A stretch of 64,000 nt of DNA from Nitrospira sp. (GCA_024330965.1 JANDJL010000002.1:124001-188000), one strand, 5' to 3'. Counted from the first letter of the stretch, positions 1-11,153 are shown. Made by a program: numbers and translations. The notes: generated by a model from the sequence alone, not told the origin.

Positions 1-1110
1 GTCGCGCGTGCGGGAGTACCGGTGAGGCTGAAAGAGCACGACCACTCGCCGATCCCATCCTTGTTTCGCCGCCGCCAACGTCGCTCGAATTTCCGTAGGA
101 TGATGCCCATAATCATCGACGACCGTGACGCCGCCGACTTCGCCGCGGAGATGAAACCGGCGTTCAACGCCGCTGAACGCCGCGAGCCCCTTGCGGACGA
201 GATCGACGGGGACCTCCAATTCGATCCCGATGGCGATCGCCACCAGCGCGTTCGAGACGTTGTGGATTCCCGGCACGGCCAGCCTGAATGGGCCAAGGTT
301 TGTTCCCCGAAAATACGCTCGAAACTCCGAACCCCGTTGTTTGAGCACGATGTCCGTCGCCTTAAAATCCGGCACAACGTCCTTGTGCTCCTCCAGACCG
401 TAGGTGTAGTAACGTTTGACGACACGGGGCAACAACGAGCGAAGACGCTCGTCGTCGGCACATAAGACCGCCGACCCGTAGAAGGGCACCTTGTTGATGA
501 ATTCCACGAAACCGTCGGCGAGACGCTCCATCGACCCGTAATGGTCGAGATGTTCACGATCGAGATTGGTGACCGCGACGATGGTCGGCGAAAGACGGAG
601 AAACGACCCGTCACTTTCATCCGCCTCGGCCACCAACAAATCGCTTCGGCCGAGTCTGGCGTGACTGCCCAGTGCGTTGACCTTGCCGCCGATTACCATC
701 GTCGGATCGAGCCCCCCCTGGGCCAGCACGTTCGCCACCATCGAGGTTGTCGTCGTCTTCCCATGGGCTCCCGCAATCGCGATGCCGAACTTCAGGCGCA
801 TCAGCTCCGCGAGCATTTCGGCCCGCGGAATGACTGGAATCTGCCTGCTCTTCGCCGCCAAGACTTCTGGATTCGTCGGCAGAATGGCGGACGACACCAC
901 CACAACCTGGGCGGGCCCCACGTTCGACTCGTGATGCCCGATGAAGACCTTCCCACCGAGCTCTTCCAGCCGTTTCGTCGTCTCGGATGCCTGCAAATCC
1001 GAACCGGTCACCGTGTATCCCATGGTCAGGAGAACCTCGGCGATGCCGCTCATTCCAGCACCACCGATCCCAACGAGATGGATGTGCTGGGTCTTTCGAA
1101 ACCTTGCCAT
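1..1110 (-). CDS. murC: UDP-N-acetylmuramate--L-alanine ligase (partial, 3' end outside window)
   Basis: MurC adds L-alanine to UDP-MurNAc, the first peptide step of cytoplasmic peptidoglycan precursor synthesis. The reading frame is open from the ATG at 1108-1110 to the window edge, giving 370 residues of the roughly 460 usual for the family. The N-terminus [20 protein letters not shown] carries the MurC-type GIGGAGMSG nucleotide loop, and a P-loop GAHGKTTTT lies near residue 118 (the family usually has GTHGKTTT). A GGGGTGAG sequence precedes the ATG. It is the last visible gene of the dcw operon, 73 nt after murG. The C-terminal ligase domain lies outside the window. Confidence 0.93.
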   Translation of the reverse strand, partial: MARFRKTQHIHLVGIGGAGMSGIAEVLLTMGYTVTGSDLQASETTKRLEELGGKVFIGHHESNVGPAQVVVVSSAILPTNPEVLAAKSRQIPVIPRAEMLAELMRLKFGIAIAGAHGKTTTTSMVANVLAQGGLDPTMVIGGKVNALGSHARLGRSDLLVAEADESDGSFLRLSPTIVAVTNLDREHLDHYGSMERLADGFVEFINKVPFYGSAVLCADDERLRSLLPRVVKRYYTYGLEEHKDVVPDFKATDIVLKQRGSEFRAYFRGTNLGPFRLAVPGIHNVSNALVAIAIGIELEVPVDLVRKGLAAFSGVERRFHLRGEVGGVTVVDDYGHHPTEIRATLAAAKQGWDRRVVVLFQPHRYSRTRD

Positions 1111-1183
1111 GCGCCTCACCCCTTGTAATCGATCCCCGCCATACGGTACGGACTCCCGGACCACGGCATCAGATCCTCGCCGC

Positions 1184-2293
1184 TCAAACAGCCCCGTCGT
1201 CATCGTATGCCTCCCCCACCAGGACGTAACATTCGCGCACGATTTTCTCGCCGGCGTCGATCCGCCTCATGGCTCGGCTCCTGGCGCCCATGGCCCGAAG
1301 CCGTCCTGGATCGGACAGAATGTCAACGATCGAGTCGCTCAATCGACCCCCTGTGAGCTCCGCCTGCGAAATGACGATCGCCCCCCCGGCAGCTTCCATC
1401 GCCCGCGCGTTTTTCATCTGATGGTCGTAAATGGCCGTCGGAAGCGGGATCAGAATCGCCGGTTTTCCACAAGCCGTCAGTTCCGCAATCGTCATGGCGC
1501 CGGCCCTGGCCACCACGAGATCGGCGTTCCGTAAGACCTTCGGCATGTCGTACAGAAACGGCACGACCTCCGCGTGCACCCCGAGCCGTTCATAACCTTC
1601 CCTCACCCGTTGATACTCCATCTCTCCCGTCTGATGCGTGATGGCCACGTTTGGAACCTGCTTGATCAGAGACGGCATCCCCTCCAACACCGCGTTGTTA
1701 ATCGCCCTGGCCCCCTGACTTCCACCGAAAATCAAGAGACGAGGCGGCGAGTGGAGGGCGGGCGCACCAGACTGATCGGCTTGAGATACAAATTCCTGTC
1801 GAATCGGCGTGCCGGTCACGCGAACCTTTTCGCGGTCGAACTCCTGTGCCGCCGATTCGAACGCCACAAAAATCCGCTGCGCAAACGGAGCGACGACCTT
1901 GTTCGCCATGCCGGGATAGGCGTTCGGCTCCACAATGACACGCGGAGTCCCCAGCAAGAGAGCGGCAGTCAGCACGGCCGGACTGGTGTAGCCTCCGACC
2001 CCGATCACGAGATCGGCCCCGCGCTGTCTCAGAATGGCTCTGGCTTGCCACACGCCGATCGGAAGGGACAGCAATCCCTCCAGCACTCCGAACGGTCCTT
2101 TCCCCATCACCGGTTTCGCCGTAATGAGCGCCAACTCGAACCCTTCATGAGCCAGAACCTTGGATTCAATGCCGCGTTTCGTTCCGACGAACAGGATTTT
2201 GTTCGTACTATCGCGGCGGAGAAATTCACGGGCCAGCGCCACGGCCGGATACAAATGGCCTCCGGTCCCTCCCGCGGCGATCACAACGGTCAT
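1184..2293 (-). CDS. murG: Undecaprenyl-PP-MurNAc-pentapeptide GlcNAc transferase
   Basis: MurG transfers GlcNAc from UDP-GlcNAc to lipid I at the inner face of the inner membrane, making lipid II. The 369-aa product starts [13 protein letters not shown]; the glycine-rich GGTGGH motif at residues 8-13 is the family hallmark, and the second glycine-rich loop [10 protein letters not shown] follows in the C-terminal Rossmann domain. The frame is open far upstream (to 3706), but the ATG at 2291-2293 is chosen because it overlaps the ftsW stop as ATGA and gives the family's usual length. This implies translational coupling with ftsW. Confidence 0.96.
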   Translation of the reverse strand: MTVVIAAGGTGGHLYPAVALAREFLRRDSTNKILFVGTKRGIESKVLAHEGFELALITAKPVMGKGPFGVLEGLLSLPIGVWQARAILRQRGADLVIGVGGYTSPAVLTAALLLGTPRVIVEPNAYPGMANKVVAPFAQRIFVAFESAAQEFDREKVRVTGTPIRQEFVSQADQSGAPALHSPPRLLIFGGSQGARAINNAVLEGMPSLIKQVPNVAITHQTGEMEYQRVREGYERLGVHAEVVPFLYDMPKVLRNADLVVARAGAMTIAELTACGKPAILIPLPTAIYDHQMKNARAMEAAGGAIVISQAELTGGRLSDSIVDILSDPGRLRAMGARSRAMRRIDAGEKIVRECYVLVGEAYDDDGAV

Positions 2294-3489
2294 CGGCGTT
2301 TCGAGCCTCCTTCTCTCCGTCTCGTTTCCTCCCGCCCCGCTCGACGATCCCGTGAGATGTTCAGCAGAATTCCAACCCCCGTCATACAGGTCACCAACGA
2401 CGAGCCACCATAACTGACGAACGGAAGGGTCAGTCCCTTGGTCGGCAACAACCCCGTCACTACACAGGCGTTGATCAAGACCTGAGTGCCGATGAGCAGC
2501 GTAATGCCCATCCCCAGATACCGGCCGAACGGCATCCTTGCCCGAGCCGAGATCTGAAAACCACGGACGACGAACAGGGCGAAGAGCGTGATGATGAGCC
2601 CCGTACCAATCAATCCGAGTTCCTCGCCCACCAACGCCAGCACGAAATCCGTATGGGCCTCCGGCAGGAAAAACAGTTTCTGCCTCCCTTCTCCCAACCC
2701 CACGCCGAACAGCCCTCCGTGTCCGAAGGCCAGAAAGGACTGTGTGATCTGAAACCCCGCATCCGTCGGATCCTTCCACGGCGCCAAGAAGACCATCACT
2801 CGTTGCAGACGAAAGTTCGACTGAAGCACCAGCGCCGCGACGGCCGCGATCCCTCCCATTCCCAGCGCCAGGAGATGCGACAGCTTCGCTCCTCCTAAGA
2901 AAAAAAGCCCCATGACCGTCAGGCCCATGACCACCACTGTACCCAGGTCCCGCTCCAGGAGCACCAAGCCCCCTAACACGCTGAACACGATCAACGCGGG
3001 AACAAGCCCTGTCAAAAACTTGGTGATCCGGTCTTCTTTCCTGGCCAAATATGCGGCAAGGTAGATCACCAGCATCAGCTTGGCCATTTCCGCCGGCTGG
3101 ACCATGATCGGCCCCGCCTGTAACCATCGCCTGGCTCCTTTGGCGACAACGCCGATCGACGGGATCAGGACCATCGCCAAGAGAACCACCGTCAGACCGA
3201 GCAGGGGGGCGGCCAGCCTCTTCCACCAAACATAGTCGAGGCGCGACGCCACGTGCATCAGCAGAAGCCCGATCGTCAGCCAGGCGATCTGCCGTTTGAG
3301 AAAATATCCCGCGTCGTGAAACCGACTCCCAGCCACGACGGCGCTGGCGCTGAAGACCATCACCAGCCCGACAAGGGTCAGAACAATCGTGATGGCCAGC
3401 AAGGGATGGTCCAGCGCCACCCGCTTCGCCGAACGGGATCCGGAAGAAGTCCAGGGTAACGGCAGCGTCCCCGAGGTTTTGTGTGACAT
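2290..3489 (-). CDS. ftsW: Lipid II polymerase / division SEDS protein FtsW
   Basis: FtsW is the septal SEDS-family glycosyltransferase that polymerises lipid II with its partner FtsI. The 399-aa product has about ten hydrophobic segments starting near residue 30 (ALDHPLLAITIVLTLVGLV), with SEDS hallmarks such as LLERDLGTVVVM and, near the C-terminus, LPFVSYGGSSLV. Both ends are hydrophilic and basic (C-terminal [20 protein letters not shown]). It lies between murD and murG, the usual dcw position, and overlaps murG by four bases. RodA is the alternative paralogue, but the position in the cluster favours FtsW. Confidence 0.94.
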   Translation of the reverse strand: MSHKTSGTLPLPWTSSGSRSAKRVALDHPLLAITIVLTLVGLVMVFSASAVVAGSRFHDAGYFLKRQIAWLTIGLLLMHVASRLDYVWWKRLAAPLLGLTVVLLAMVLIPSIGVVAKGARRWLQAGPIMVQPAEMAKLMLVIYLAAYLARKEDRITKFLTGLVPALIVFSVLGGLVLLERDLGTVVVMGLTVMGLFFLGGAKLSHLLALGMGGIAAVAALVLQSNFRLQRVMVFLAPWKDPTDAGFQITQSFLAFGHGGLFGVGLGEGRQKLFFLPEAHTDFVLALVGEELGLIGTGLIITLFALFVVRGFQISARARMPFGRYLGMGITLLIGTQVLINACVVTGLLPTKGLTLPFVSYGGSSLVTCMTGVGILLNISRDRRAGREETRRREGGSKRR

Positions 3490-3524
3490 TATTCGGTATC
3501 AACTTTCTTGTAACCCACCGTCGG

Positions 3525-4943
3525 CTATTCAGGCAAAGCATGCACCAGCGCTTTGAATTGGCGCCCCCGGTCCTGATAATCGGCAAACATGTCGAAGCTC
3601 GCGCAGGCCGGCGACAGCAACACCACATCGCCCGCCGCCGCACCGGCCGCGGCGATGTCCACCGCCTCTCGGAGCGTGCTGGCCCGATCGATCGATTCAT
3701 AGCCACGCACGGCGTCGGCGATGAGCGGTGCGGCCTCTCCGATCAACACCAGCCGCCTCACTCGTTGACGGACGACGGGAGCCAGTCGAGAGAAGTCCCC
3801 CCCCTTATCCCGCCCGCCGGCGATGAGCCAGATCGGCCGATCGATGCTTTCCAACGCTTTGAGCGTGGCATCCACGTTGGTGCCCTTCGAGTCATTGATG
3901 AATCGGACCCCCCGCCGGTCGCGAACGACTTCCAGTGCATGTTCAAGACCGGGGAATTCACGCAGAACCCGTCGAACCGCCTCGACGGGGCACCCGCACA
4001 ACAACGCAAAAACGGAGGCGGCCATCGCGTTTTCGACGTTGTGCGGCCCGATGATCTTGATCTCCCCGCGATGACAGACCTCCTGGCCCCGTCCATCGAT
4101 CACCGCCATCACACACTCACCGTTGAGATAGGCGCCTCCTTCCACGTCTGGCGGCAACGCCGCGCACTTTGTGAATCCCAACAGACGGGCCTTCACCTGC
4201 CGCCTCAGCGGAGCAACCAGCGGATCATCAAGGTTAAAGAGGGCATAGTCGCCGGACGTTTGATTCTCGAAAATTCTGGCCTTGGCCGCGATGTACTCAT
4301 CGAGTGACTCGTATCGGTCCTGATGATCGACGGTCACGTTCAAAATCGAAGCGATTCGGGGATGAAACCGCTCCACGGTCTCCAACTGGAAGCTGGACAC
4401 TTCCACGACCAGCGCGTCGAACGAATCGGATCGCGCAGCGGCTTGATCGGCACGAAACACCTGACTCGCGGCTTCACTGAGCGGCACACCCAGGTTTCCT
4501 CCGACGAACACACGCTTGCCACTTGCCTGCAACATCTTCCCGATCAACGTCACGGTGGTGCTTTTGCCGTTGGTGCCGGTGACGGCCAACATTGGAGCGG
4601 ACAGAAACCGCGAGGCCAGTTCGAGCTCGCTCAGCACCTTGACGCCTCGTCGGCGCGCTCGCTCCAGCGCCTTCGCGCGATAGGGCACTCCCGGACTGAT
4701 AACCACAAGATCGGCGGCATCGATCGCCGACTCATAGTCCGGGCCCGCCACAACGGTCACTGCGGACTGATCAAGTTGTTCAAGGCTCTGCCGCAATTCG
4801 GTCCGATCCTTTCGATCCGCCACCGTGACCACAGCGCCGGCCTCTGCCAGTAACCGGGCGGCTGCCACCCCGCTTCGGGCCAGCCCTACGACCGTGACCT
4901 TGACCCCTCTGACGTCCAACCTTTCCGGCGCAACCATGTTCAT
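3525..4943 (-). CDS. murD: UDP-N-acetylmuramoylalanine--D-glutamate ligase
   Basis: MurD adds D-glutamate to UDP-MurNAc-L-Ala in the cytoplasm. The 472-aa product contains the Mur-ligase P-loop GTNGKST at residues 123-129, the substrate-binding [10 protein letters not shown] segment, and the C-terminal NDSKGTN and GGRDKG motifs typical of MurD. The length is slightly above the usual 440-450. The ATG at 4943 lies four bases after the mraY stop, so coupled translation is likely; an ATG two codons later (MVAPERL) is an equally possible start. Confidence 0.95.
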   Translation of the reverse strand: MNMVAPERLDVRGVKVTVVGLARSGVAAARLLAEAGAVVTVADRKDRTELRQSLEQLDQSAVTVVAGPDYESAIDAADLVVISPGVPYRAKALERARRRGVKVLSELELASRFLSAPMLAVTGTNGKSTTVTLIGKMLQASGKRVFVGGNLGVPLSEAASQVFRADQAAARSDSFDALVVEVSSFQLETVERFHPRIASILNVTVDHQDRYESLDEYIAAKARIFENQTSGDYALFNLDDPLVAPLRRQVKARLLGFTKCAALPPDVEGGAYLNGECVMAVIDGRGQEVCHRGEIKIIGPHNVENAMAASVFALLCGCPVEAVRRVLREFPGLEHALEVVRDRRGVRFINDSKGTNVDATLKALESIDRPIWLIAGGRDKGGDFSRLAPVVRQRVRRLVLIGEAAPLIADAVRGYESIDRASTLREAVDIAAAGAAAGDVVLLSPACASFDMFADYQDRGRQFKALVHALPE

Positions 4944-4947
4944 CGCG

Positions 4948-6024
4948 TTACCGCAGTTTCAACGTGCTCAGGCTCAGCAACGCCAAAAGGATGGCGATGA
5001 TCCACAGACGCACCACCACCTTGGGTTCTTCCCATCCCTTCATTTCAAAATGATGATGAATCGGAGCCATGAGAAAAATGCGTTTCCCCCTGGACTTGTA
5101 GGAGAGCACTTGAAAAATGACCGATACCGCTTCGATCACGAAGACCCCGCCGACCATGAGCAGCAACAACTCGTGCTTGGTGATGACCGCCACCGTCCCC
5201 AACGCGGCGCCGAGGGGCAGCGACCCCACATCTCCCATGAACACGGAGGCCGGGTAGGCGTTGTACCAAAGAAATCCTAGGCTGGCTCCCAGAATCGACG
5301 CCGTAAAGACGGCCAATTCCCCGGCTCCCTCAATATGAGGGATCAACAGGTACTCCGACATCAACCGGTGTCCGGTCACGTAGGCGACCACGGTGTAGGC
5401 CAAGGCCGCGATCATGATGGGGCCGACCGCCAGCCCGTCCAACCCATCGGTCAGATTGACGGCATTGGAGCTGCCCACGATGACGAGTACCGCGAAGACG
5501 ATGTAGAACCACCCCAGATCCGGCATAAAATTCTTAAAAAACGGCACACTGAGTTTGGTGCTGTAGTTGGGCAACAGGTACAGTGTGAGCGCGATGCCCA
5601 GGGCGATACAGACTTGCGCCGCAAATTTTTGCGACGCCGACAGCCCCTTCGAACGGGCCTTGACGAATTTGAGGTAGTCGTCCGCAAACCCGATGACGAA
5701 GAAACCGAAGGTGGCCGCGAGAACCAGCCAGATGACGGGTCGGGAGATGTCGGCCCACAGCAACGTCGACAGCACGACGGCAAAGATGATCAGAATCCCC
5801 CCCATCGTCGGTGTTCCGCTCTTGGCCAGATGCCGCTTCGGCCCGTCCTCCCGCACCTGTTGTCCCAATTTGATCTCCTGCAACTTGCGAATCATGGGAG
5901 GAGCCAGAACGAACGCGATCAAAAACGCCGTGACGGCGGCGTAAATGATCCGAAAGCTCTGATACCGAAACACGTTCAGAAACGAAAATTCCGTATGGAG
6001 CGGATAGAGCCAGTTATAGAGCAT
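4948..6024 (-). CDS. mraY: Phospho-N-acetylmuramoyl-pentapeptide transferase
   Basis: MraY transfers phospho-MurNAc-pentapeptide to undecaprenyl phosphate, making lipid I. The 358-aa length and start ([10 protein letters not shown]) match the proteobacterial/Nitrospirota form. The hallmark [10 protein letters not shown], the catalytic Asp pair in [10 protein letters not shown], the [10 protein letters not shown] loop and the C-terminal [12 protein letters not shown] histidine motif are all present, spread over about ten transmembrane helices. It sits between murF and murD in the dcw operon. Confidence 0.97.
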   Translation of the reverse strand: MLYNWLYPLHTEFSFLNVFRYQSFRIIYAAVTAFLIAFVLAPPMIRKLQEIKLGQQVREDGPKRHLAKSGTPTMGGILIIFAVVLSTLLWADISRPVIWLVLAATFGFFVIGFADDYLKFVKARSKGLSASQKFAAQVCIALGIALTLYLLPNYSTKLSVPFFKNFMPDLGWFYIVFAVLVIVGSSNAVNLTDGLDGLAVGPIMIAALAYTVVAYVTGHRLMSEYLLIPHIEGAGELAVFTASILGASLGFLWYNAYPASVFMGDVGSLPLGAALGTVAVITKHELLLLMVGGVFVIEAVSVIFQVLSYKSRGKRIFLMAPIHHHFEMKGWEEPKVVVRLWIIAILLALLSLSTLKLR

Positions 6025-6083
6025 GATCCGTCTCGGATCTCGTGATTCGGAGCGATCGAGCCCTTCTCACGAAACACTCCCGG

Positions 6084-7529
6084 TTATGAAGCCTTTCGGG
6101 TCTCGCTTCCGACCCCTTGCAACGCCTCGATCACCCGCTCCAATTTCATCCCGCGTGACCCCTTGACCAGCACAACGTCGCCCGATTTCGCAATGGCCTT
6201 GACGGCCTCCCCCGCACGAGCCGCGTCGGAAACAAGAACGATCCTCGATCGATCCAAACCGCCGCGCTCGGCTCCAGCCGCGACGTGCTTTCCCAACGCT
6301 CCGCACACCACCAATCGGTGGATTCCCTGTTCCGCCACGAACGCTCCGATTTCCTCGTGCATGGAGACGGCGTCGGCCCCCAGCTCCAGCATGTCACCGA
6401 TGACGGCGATTGTCGTCCGACCGCTCCCTCGTTGCGCCAACAGCCGTACCGCCGCTTTCATCGACGCTGGGTTGGCGTTGTAACAATCGTTGATGATCGT
6501 GACGCCGCGGCTCACGACGATTTGCGACCGCATGGCCGCCGGCCTGAAACGGAACAAGCCTTCGGCGATCAGGCCGCCGGGCAGACCCAGCTCGCTGCCG
6601 ACCGCTGCGGCGGCCAAGGCGTTCATGACGTTGTGTTCCCCTTGGACGTGCAATCGCACCGTCGCCTGTCGAACTTTTCCCGGCAGTATCAGATTGAAAA
6701 CCGTTCCATTGCGCCGGTCCGTCCTGATGTGAGTCGCCCGCACAGCGGCTTTCTGCGATAATCCGAACGACACGACGCGGCACCGAGCCCTCGACGCCAG
6801 ATACTCGAAATAGGGATCGTCGGCATTCAAGACGGCCACGCCGTTTTCTGCGATCAGATCGAGCAGCTCGGCCTTCGCCTGGGCCGATCCTTCCATGTTT
6901 CCGAAGAATTCCAAATGATCAGGGCCGACGTTGGTGATGATGCCGATGGTCGGTCTGGCGATCTCGCAGAGCCTTGTCGTCTGACCGACGCGATCGACCC
7001 CCATCTCGATCACGGCCGTCTCGTGCCTGCTGTTAAGACGGAACAACGTCTGGGGAACGCCGATCCGATTGTTCAAATTTCCCTCTGTTTTCAGCACCCT
7101 CCATCGCCGCGCCAACACGGCGGCTACCATTTCCTTGGTCGTGGTTTTGCCGTTGCTTCCCGTCACTGCCACCACCGGAATGTCGAACCGGCTGCGATGA
7201 TGGGCGGCGAGCTGCTGGTAGGCGAACAACGGATCGCGGACACCTAAAATGAGCGTCGCTCGCCCATTCCGCCCCATTTTCTTTAAGGACGCCTCGTCAA
7301 CGGAATCACGGACGATGGCTCCCATCGCTCCGCGGGAGACCGCCTCCCCGACGAAATCATGACCGTCGAATCGATCGCCCCTGACCGCCACAAACAAATC
7401 GCCCGGTCGAATGGATCGGCTGTCCAAGCTGATCCGCCGAACAGGCAACTTGAGCCAGCCGGAACACTCACCGGCTAAGACCTTGATGCTGATCACTTCT
7501 CTTAGTTCTTCAACGGTAAACAGCGGCAT
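6084..7529 (-). CDS. murF: UDP-N-acetylmuramoyl-tripeptide--D-Ala-D-Ala ligase
   Basis: MurF attaches D-Ala-D-Ala to UDP-MurNAc-tripeptide, finishing the cytoplasmic pentapeptide. With the ATG at 7527-7529 the product is 481 aa and starts MPLFTVEELREV, a normal MurF N-terminus. The frame is open further upstream, but an earlier start would intrude into murE. The P-loop GSNGKTTTKE is at residues 124-133, and the C-terminal NDCYNANP and GDMLELG motifs are typical of MurF. The gene starts 34 nt after murE. Confidence 0.96.
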   Translation of the reverse strand: MPLFTVEELREVISIKVLAGECSGWLKLPVRRISLDSRSIRPGDLFVAVRGDRFDGHDFVGEAVSRGAMGAIVRDSVDEASLKKMGRNGRATLILGVRDPLFAYQQLAAHHRSRFDIPVVAVTGSNGKTTTKEMVAAVLARRWRVLKTEGNLNNRIGVPQTLFRLNSRHETAVIEMGVDRVGQTTRLCEIARPTIGIITNVGPDHLEFFGNMEGSAQAKAELLDLIAENGVAVLNADDPYFEYLASRARCRVVSFGLSQKAAVRATHIRTDRRNGTVFNLILPGKVRQATVRLHVQGEHNVMNALAAAAVGSELGLPGGLIAEGLFRFRPAAMRSQIVVSRGVTIINDCYNANPASMKAAVRLLAQRGSGRTTIAVIGDMLELGADAVSMHEEIGAFVAEQGIHRLVVCGALGKHVAAGAERGGLDRSRIVLVSDAARAGEAVKAIAKSGDVVLVKGSRGMKLERVIEALQGVGSETRKAS

Positions 7530-7563
7530 TGGAATCGTGCGTCCCCTGACAGGAAATTCTCTT

Positions 7564-9066
7564 TCACGCACAACGTGCGATCCGCTCAATGGCCTCGCGC
7601 GCCACCTCGCGATCGTCGAAATGAAACTTCTGCGTCCCGATGATCTGGTAATCTTCATGCCCTTTGCCGGCAATCACCACCATGTCGCCCGGACGGGCCA
7701 GGCTGATGGCCGTCTCGATCGCCGCCCGCCGATCGGCCACCTTTTGATACTGAACGCCGGGGCGTTCCTTTAACGCCTCAATGACGCCGACCTCGACTTC
7801 GCTGAGGATCGACAAGGGATCTTCGGTTCGTGGATTATCAGAGGTCAACATCACGATATCGCTGTATCGCACGGCCGCTTTCCCCATCTTGGGTCTCTTC
7901 CCCCGGTCACGGTCCCCCCCGCACCCAAAGACGGTAATGATGCGACCGGTCTTGACAGCCTGCACGGCGGTCAACAACCGGATCAAGGCGTCCTCCGTAT
8001 GGGCATAATCGACGACCACCGTAAACGGCTGTCCCGCCATCACACGCTCGAACCGACCCGGCACGTTGGTCACACACGCTACCGCCTCCCGCACCTGATC
8101 GGGCGTCGCGCCTTCATGCAGAGCGACCCCGATCGAGGCAAGCAGGTTATAGACATTGTGCTCACCGACAAGGTGACTCTCGACGGGGAACGATCCGGCT
8201 GGCGTCATGGCCGTGAAGGTGGCGCCTCCGATCGACAGCCGAACGTTGTCCGCCCGCAAATCGGCCTTTTCTCTAAGCCCGTAGGTCCAGACCGGCGCGG
8301 GACACAGTCGTGCGATCCGTTCTCCGGCCGGGTCATCGATGTTCACAATGGCCCGCTTGTTTGATTTGCTCGTCCCCGTTAAACCGGTGAACAGCCGCAA
8401 TTTCGCCTCGAAATACGCTTCCATCGTCTTGTGAAAATCGAGATGGTCCTGCGTCAGATTCGAAAACACGGCGACGTCATATTCGCAGCCGGCGGTACGA
8501 TCTTGGGCGAGCGCGTGGGAGGACACCTCCATCACGACCGCCGCGCAACGATCCGCAACCATCTTGGCCAGCAACTGTTGTAACTCCAGTGCGCCGGGCG
8601 TGGTCTGGGAAGCCGGAACCGTCCGTTCACCGATTCGATAAGCCACAGTGCCGATCAAACCGACCCGGAAGCCCATCGTTTCCAGCATGGCCTTGCACAG
8701 ATAGGTTGTGGTCGTCTTGCCGTTCGTGCCGGTCACGCCGATCATGCGCATCCTCGACGATGGTTCGTCGTAGAATCGGCTGGCGAGAAACCCGATCGAC
8801 TTTTTCGAATCCGCCACTTGCGCGAAGGGGATTGAACAGTCCCGCGGCGCCCGCTCAAGCACCAACGCAATCGCGCCAGCCTTCACCGCCGCGGAGACGT
8901 ATTCATGACCGTCCGTTCGCTCGCCCCTCACAGCTACAAACACGCTCCCGGGCCGAACGGATCGAGAATCGTCCGTCACAGAGCCGACGGTCACGGCATG
9001 ATCTCCTCGTCGGTCGATGATTTCGACCCGTCCTTCAAGCGCCCGAAGGAGTTCCGCAAAGGTCAT
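7564..9066 (-). CDS. murE: UDP-MurNAc-L-Ala-D-Glu--meso-DAP ligase
   Basis: MurE adds the third stem-peptide residue. The 500-aa product has the P-loop GTNGKTTT (about residues 113-120) and the DNPR motif at 410-413 (SDNPRTEDP), which in characterised MurE enzymes marks specificity for meso-diaminopimelate rather than lysine. Ordinary Gram-negative A1-gamma peptidoglycan is therefore expected. It is flanked by ftsI (30 nt upstream) and murF. Confidence 0.96.
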   Translation of the reverse strand: MTFAELLRALEGRVEIIDRRGDHAVTVGSVTDDSRSVRPGSVFVAVRGERTDGHEYVSAAVKAGAIALVLERAPRDCSIPFAQVADSKKSIGFLASRFYDEPSSRMRMIGVTGTNGKTTTTYLCKAMLETMGFRVGLIGTVAYRIGERTVPASQTTPGALELQQLLAKMVADRCAAVVMEVSSHALAQDRTAGCEYDVAVFSNLTQDHLDFHKTMEAYFEAKLRLFTGLTGTSKSNKRAIVNIDDPAGERIARLCPAPVWTYGLREKADLRADNVRLSIGGATFTAMTPAGSFPVESHLVGEHNVYNLLASIGVALHEGATPDQVREAVACVTNVPGRFERVMAGQPFTVVVDYAHTEDALIRLLTAVQAVKTGRIITVFGCGGDRDRGKRPKMGKAAVRYSDIVMLTSDNPRTEDPLSILSEVEVGVIEALKERPGVQYQKVADRRAAIETAISLARPGDMVVIAGKGHEDYQIIGTQKFHFDDREVAREAIERIARCA

Positions 9067-9096
9067 CGTCGTTCCACCGAGCTTGAGGAATACGCT

Positions 9097-10821
9097 TCAT
9101 CGCCTTGCGGCTGCCATCGCAAGCTGGACCGGCTTATTCGAGGAGATTCCCCAATACTTCAATACTTGTTCGCCCACGCGACGAAAAACCGGTGCAGCCA
9201 CGGTTCCTCCCCAGGCCTCGCCGCTCGGCTCATCGAGCACCACGATCATGGCCAATTTGGGATTCTCCGCCGGAACGTACCCGACGAAGGAACTGACGAA
9301 CTTGGTGGTCGAATAGGTCCGCGTGCGCGGATCGATTTTCTGAGCCGTTCCGGTTTTCCCGGCCACACGAAATCCGTCGATCGCCGCCTTGCTTCCTGTG
9401 CCGTCGGTCACCACTCCTTCGAGGATCGAGGTGACGGTTCGCGCGGTTTCCGGAGAAATGACGCGACGCTTCGCGGAAGGGAGTATCCGCTTGATGATCC
9501 GCCCGTGTGCATCTCGAATTTCCGCGACCACGTAGGGTTTCATTAACGTCCCGCCATTCGCAATGGCGGCCACCGCCGAGACCATTTGCATCGGCGTCAC
9601 GCCGATTTCCTGCCCCATCGAAACAGACGCCGCTGTTCTCCTTCCCCACTCCTTCGGATGTTTCAGCAATCCTACCGTTTCGCCGGGAAGATCGATCTCC
9701 GTCCGCTCTCCGAATCCAAAAGCCCGGAGATACCGATACAGCCGTTCTTCACCCAGCGCCATACCCACCTTAGCCGCGCCGATGTTGCTCGACTTCTGCA
9801 CGACCTGCGCAAACGACATCCAGCCGAGTTTCTCGTGATCATGAATCACAGTGTTGGAAACGGCCATACGGCCCTGCTCGCCATAGACCAACGTCTGCGG
9901 CGTCATCACCCCTTCCTCGATCGCCGCCGCGGCCAAAATCGCTTTCATCGTCGATCCCGGTTCATAGGCATCCGCCACGGCCCGGTTGCGCCACCGATCC
10001 GGCTCCAGCCCGGCGATCGCGTTGGGATTAAATCGCGGGCTGACGGCCAAGGCCAACAGGGCTCCGCTTTCGGGTTCCAACGCAATCACCGTTCCCGACT
10101 TGGCGCGCGAGCGAGCAACGGCCTCCTCCAGTTCCTTCTCCACGATGTATTGAATCACTTCGTCGATGGTCAACACCAGTTGGTGACCAGGTGCGGGAGC
10201 CGGTTCCTCTGACAAACCCTTCGGAAAGACAGCGCGGCCACGAGCGTCTTTCTGAAGCACGATCTCTCGTTTTTCCCCGCGCAATTCTTTCTCATAGCGA
10301 CGTTCAATGCCCTCGAGCCCCTCCCCATCCATCCCTGCAAAGCCCAGCACGTGAGACAGCAGCGGCCCCTTCGGGTAGAACCGCCGGCCTTCCATCTTGA
10401 CGCCGACGCCTTCCATGGAAGACACGCGCTCGACCAGATGTCGTCGGTCTGGATCCACTTTTCTCGCCAGCCACACAAACCCTCGCTGCTGGCGGAGCTT
10501 GCGCTCCAGTTCCTCACTCCGTACGCGCAAAATGGGGGCTAGCACCCGGGCCGTTTGAGCAGGGTTGTCGAGAACGGTGGGAACCCCATAGACCGACGGC
10601 ACTTCCAGATTCATGGCGAGCACTTTTCCATGACGATCGACGATCGCGCCCCGCACTCCCTCGACCGAGACGGTCGTTTGATATTGCCGGTCCGCCTTGG
10701 CCGTCAGCTCGGCGGCTTGCCAAACCTGCAACGTGATCAATCTAAACAGTACTACTCCGAACCCGCTTAAAAGCAATAAGATCGTGAAGTATCGACGGCC
10801 GCGGGAAAGAGGAGCTGCCAC
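9097..10821 (-). CDS. ftsI: Septal peptidoglycan transpeptidase (class B PBP3)
   Basis: FtsI cross-links septal peptidoglycan in the periplasm. The 574-aa protein has an N-terminal membrane anchor (residues about 11-32), a PBP dimerisation domain and a transpeptidase domain with the three catalytic motifs: STMK at 290-293, SSN at 344-346 and KTG at 489-491. The start codon is GTG, overlapping the ftsL stop by one base (TAGTG). A GGGAGGAG ribosome site lies at the end of ftsL, so translation is probably coupled. Confidence 0.96.
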   Translation of the reverse strand: MAAPLSRGRRYFTILLLLSGFGVVLFRLITLQVWQAAELTAKADRQYQTTVSVEGVRGAIVDRHGKVLAMNLEVPSVYGVPTVLDNPAQTARVLAPILRVRSEELERKLRQQRGFVWLARKVDPDRRHLVERVSSMEGVGVKMEGRRFYPKGPLLSHVLGFAGMDGEGLEGIERRYEKELRGEKREIVLQKDARGRAVFPKGLSEEPAPAPGHQLVLTIDEVIQYIVEKELEEAVARSRAKSGTVIALEPESGALLALAVSPRFNPNAIAGLEPDRWRNRAVADAYEPGSTMKAILAAAAIEEGVMTPQTLVYGEQGRMAVSNTVIHDHEKLGWMSFAQVVQKSSNIGAAKVGMALGEERLYRYLRAFGFGERTEIDLPGETVGLLKHPKEWGRRTAASVSMGQEIGVTPMQMVSAVAAIANGGTLMKPYVVAEIRDAHGRIIKRILPSAKRRVISPETARTVTSILEGVVTDGTGSKAAIDGFRVAGKTGTAQKIDPRTRTYSTTKFVSSFVGYVPAENPKLAMIVVLDEPSGEAWGGTVAAPVFRRVGEQVLKYWGISSNKPVQLAMAAARR

Positions 10822-11153
10822 TATCTCCTCCCTTCGCTCACGTCGTTTCGCGCCACACGGATTTCAACCGGAACAGCCGAGGGAACGGAGGGGCTTGCCG
10901 GCCTGGACTTCACCATGATGACCTGCCCATCCTGTGGCAACGTCATACCCAGCCGTTCGGTCGCTACTTTGGCAATGCGATCCGGTGCACTGAGCGCAGA
11001 CAGTTGCACGCGGAGATGATCGCGTTCCCGCTCAAGGCGCACCTTCTCAGCCTTGAGCCGTTGGATCTGATATCCGACCCGCACAATGTCGCCCCGCTCC
11101 CACACAAACACCAGCACCAGGCACAAGCCGCCAATGCAGCCCAGAATCCTCAT
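10821..11153 (-). CDS. ftsL: Cell division protein FtsL
   Basis: A small bitopic divisome protein of 110 aa: an N-terminal hydrophobic segment (residues about 2-19) followed by a coiled-coil heptad stretch (YQIQRLKAEKVRLERERDHL) and a short periplasmic tail ending in basic residues. In other bacteria FtsL joins FtsB and FtsQ to activate FtsWI. The sequence alone is weakly diagnostic, but the place between rsmH and ftsI, with an ATGA overlap to rsmH and a one-base overlap to ftsI, makes the call firm. An FtsB-like function cannot be separated by sequence alone. Confidence 0.88.
   Translation of the reverse strand: MRILGCIGGLCLVLVFVWERGDIVRVGYQIQRLKAEKVRLERERDHLRVQLSALSAPDRIAKVATERLGMTLPQDGQVIMVKSRPASPSVPSAVPVEIRVARNDVSEGRR

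Noticed and set aside
2294-3706. A long upstream extension of the murG frame
   Set aside because: It runs antisense-free but in another frame of ftsW, whose hydrophobic protein is clear; the murG start with an ATGA overlap fits the family length.
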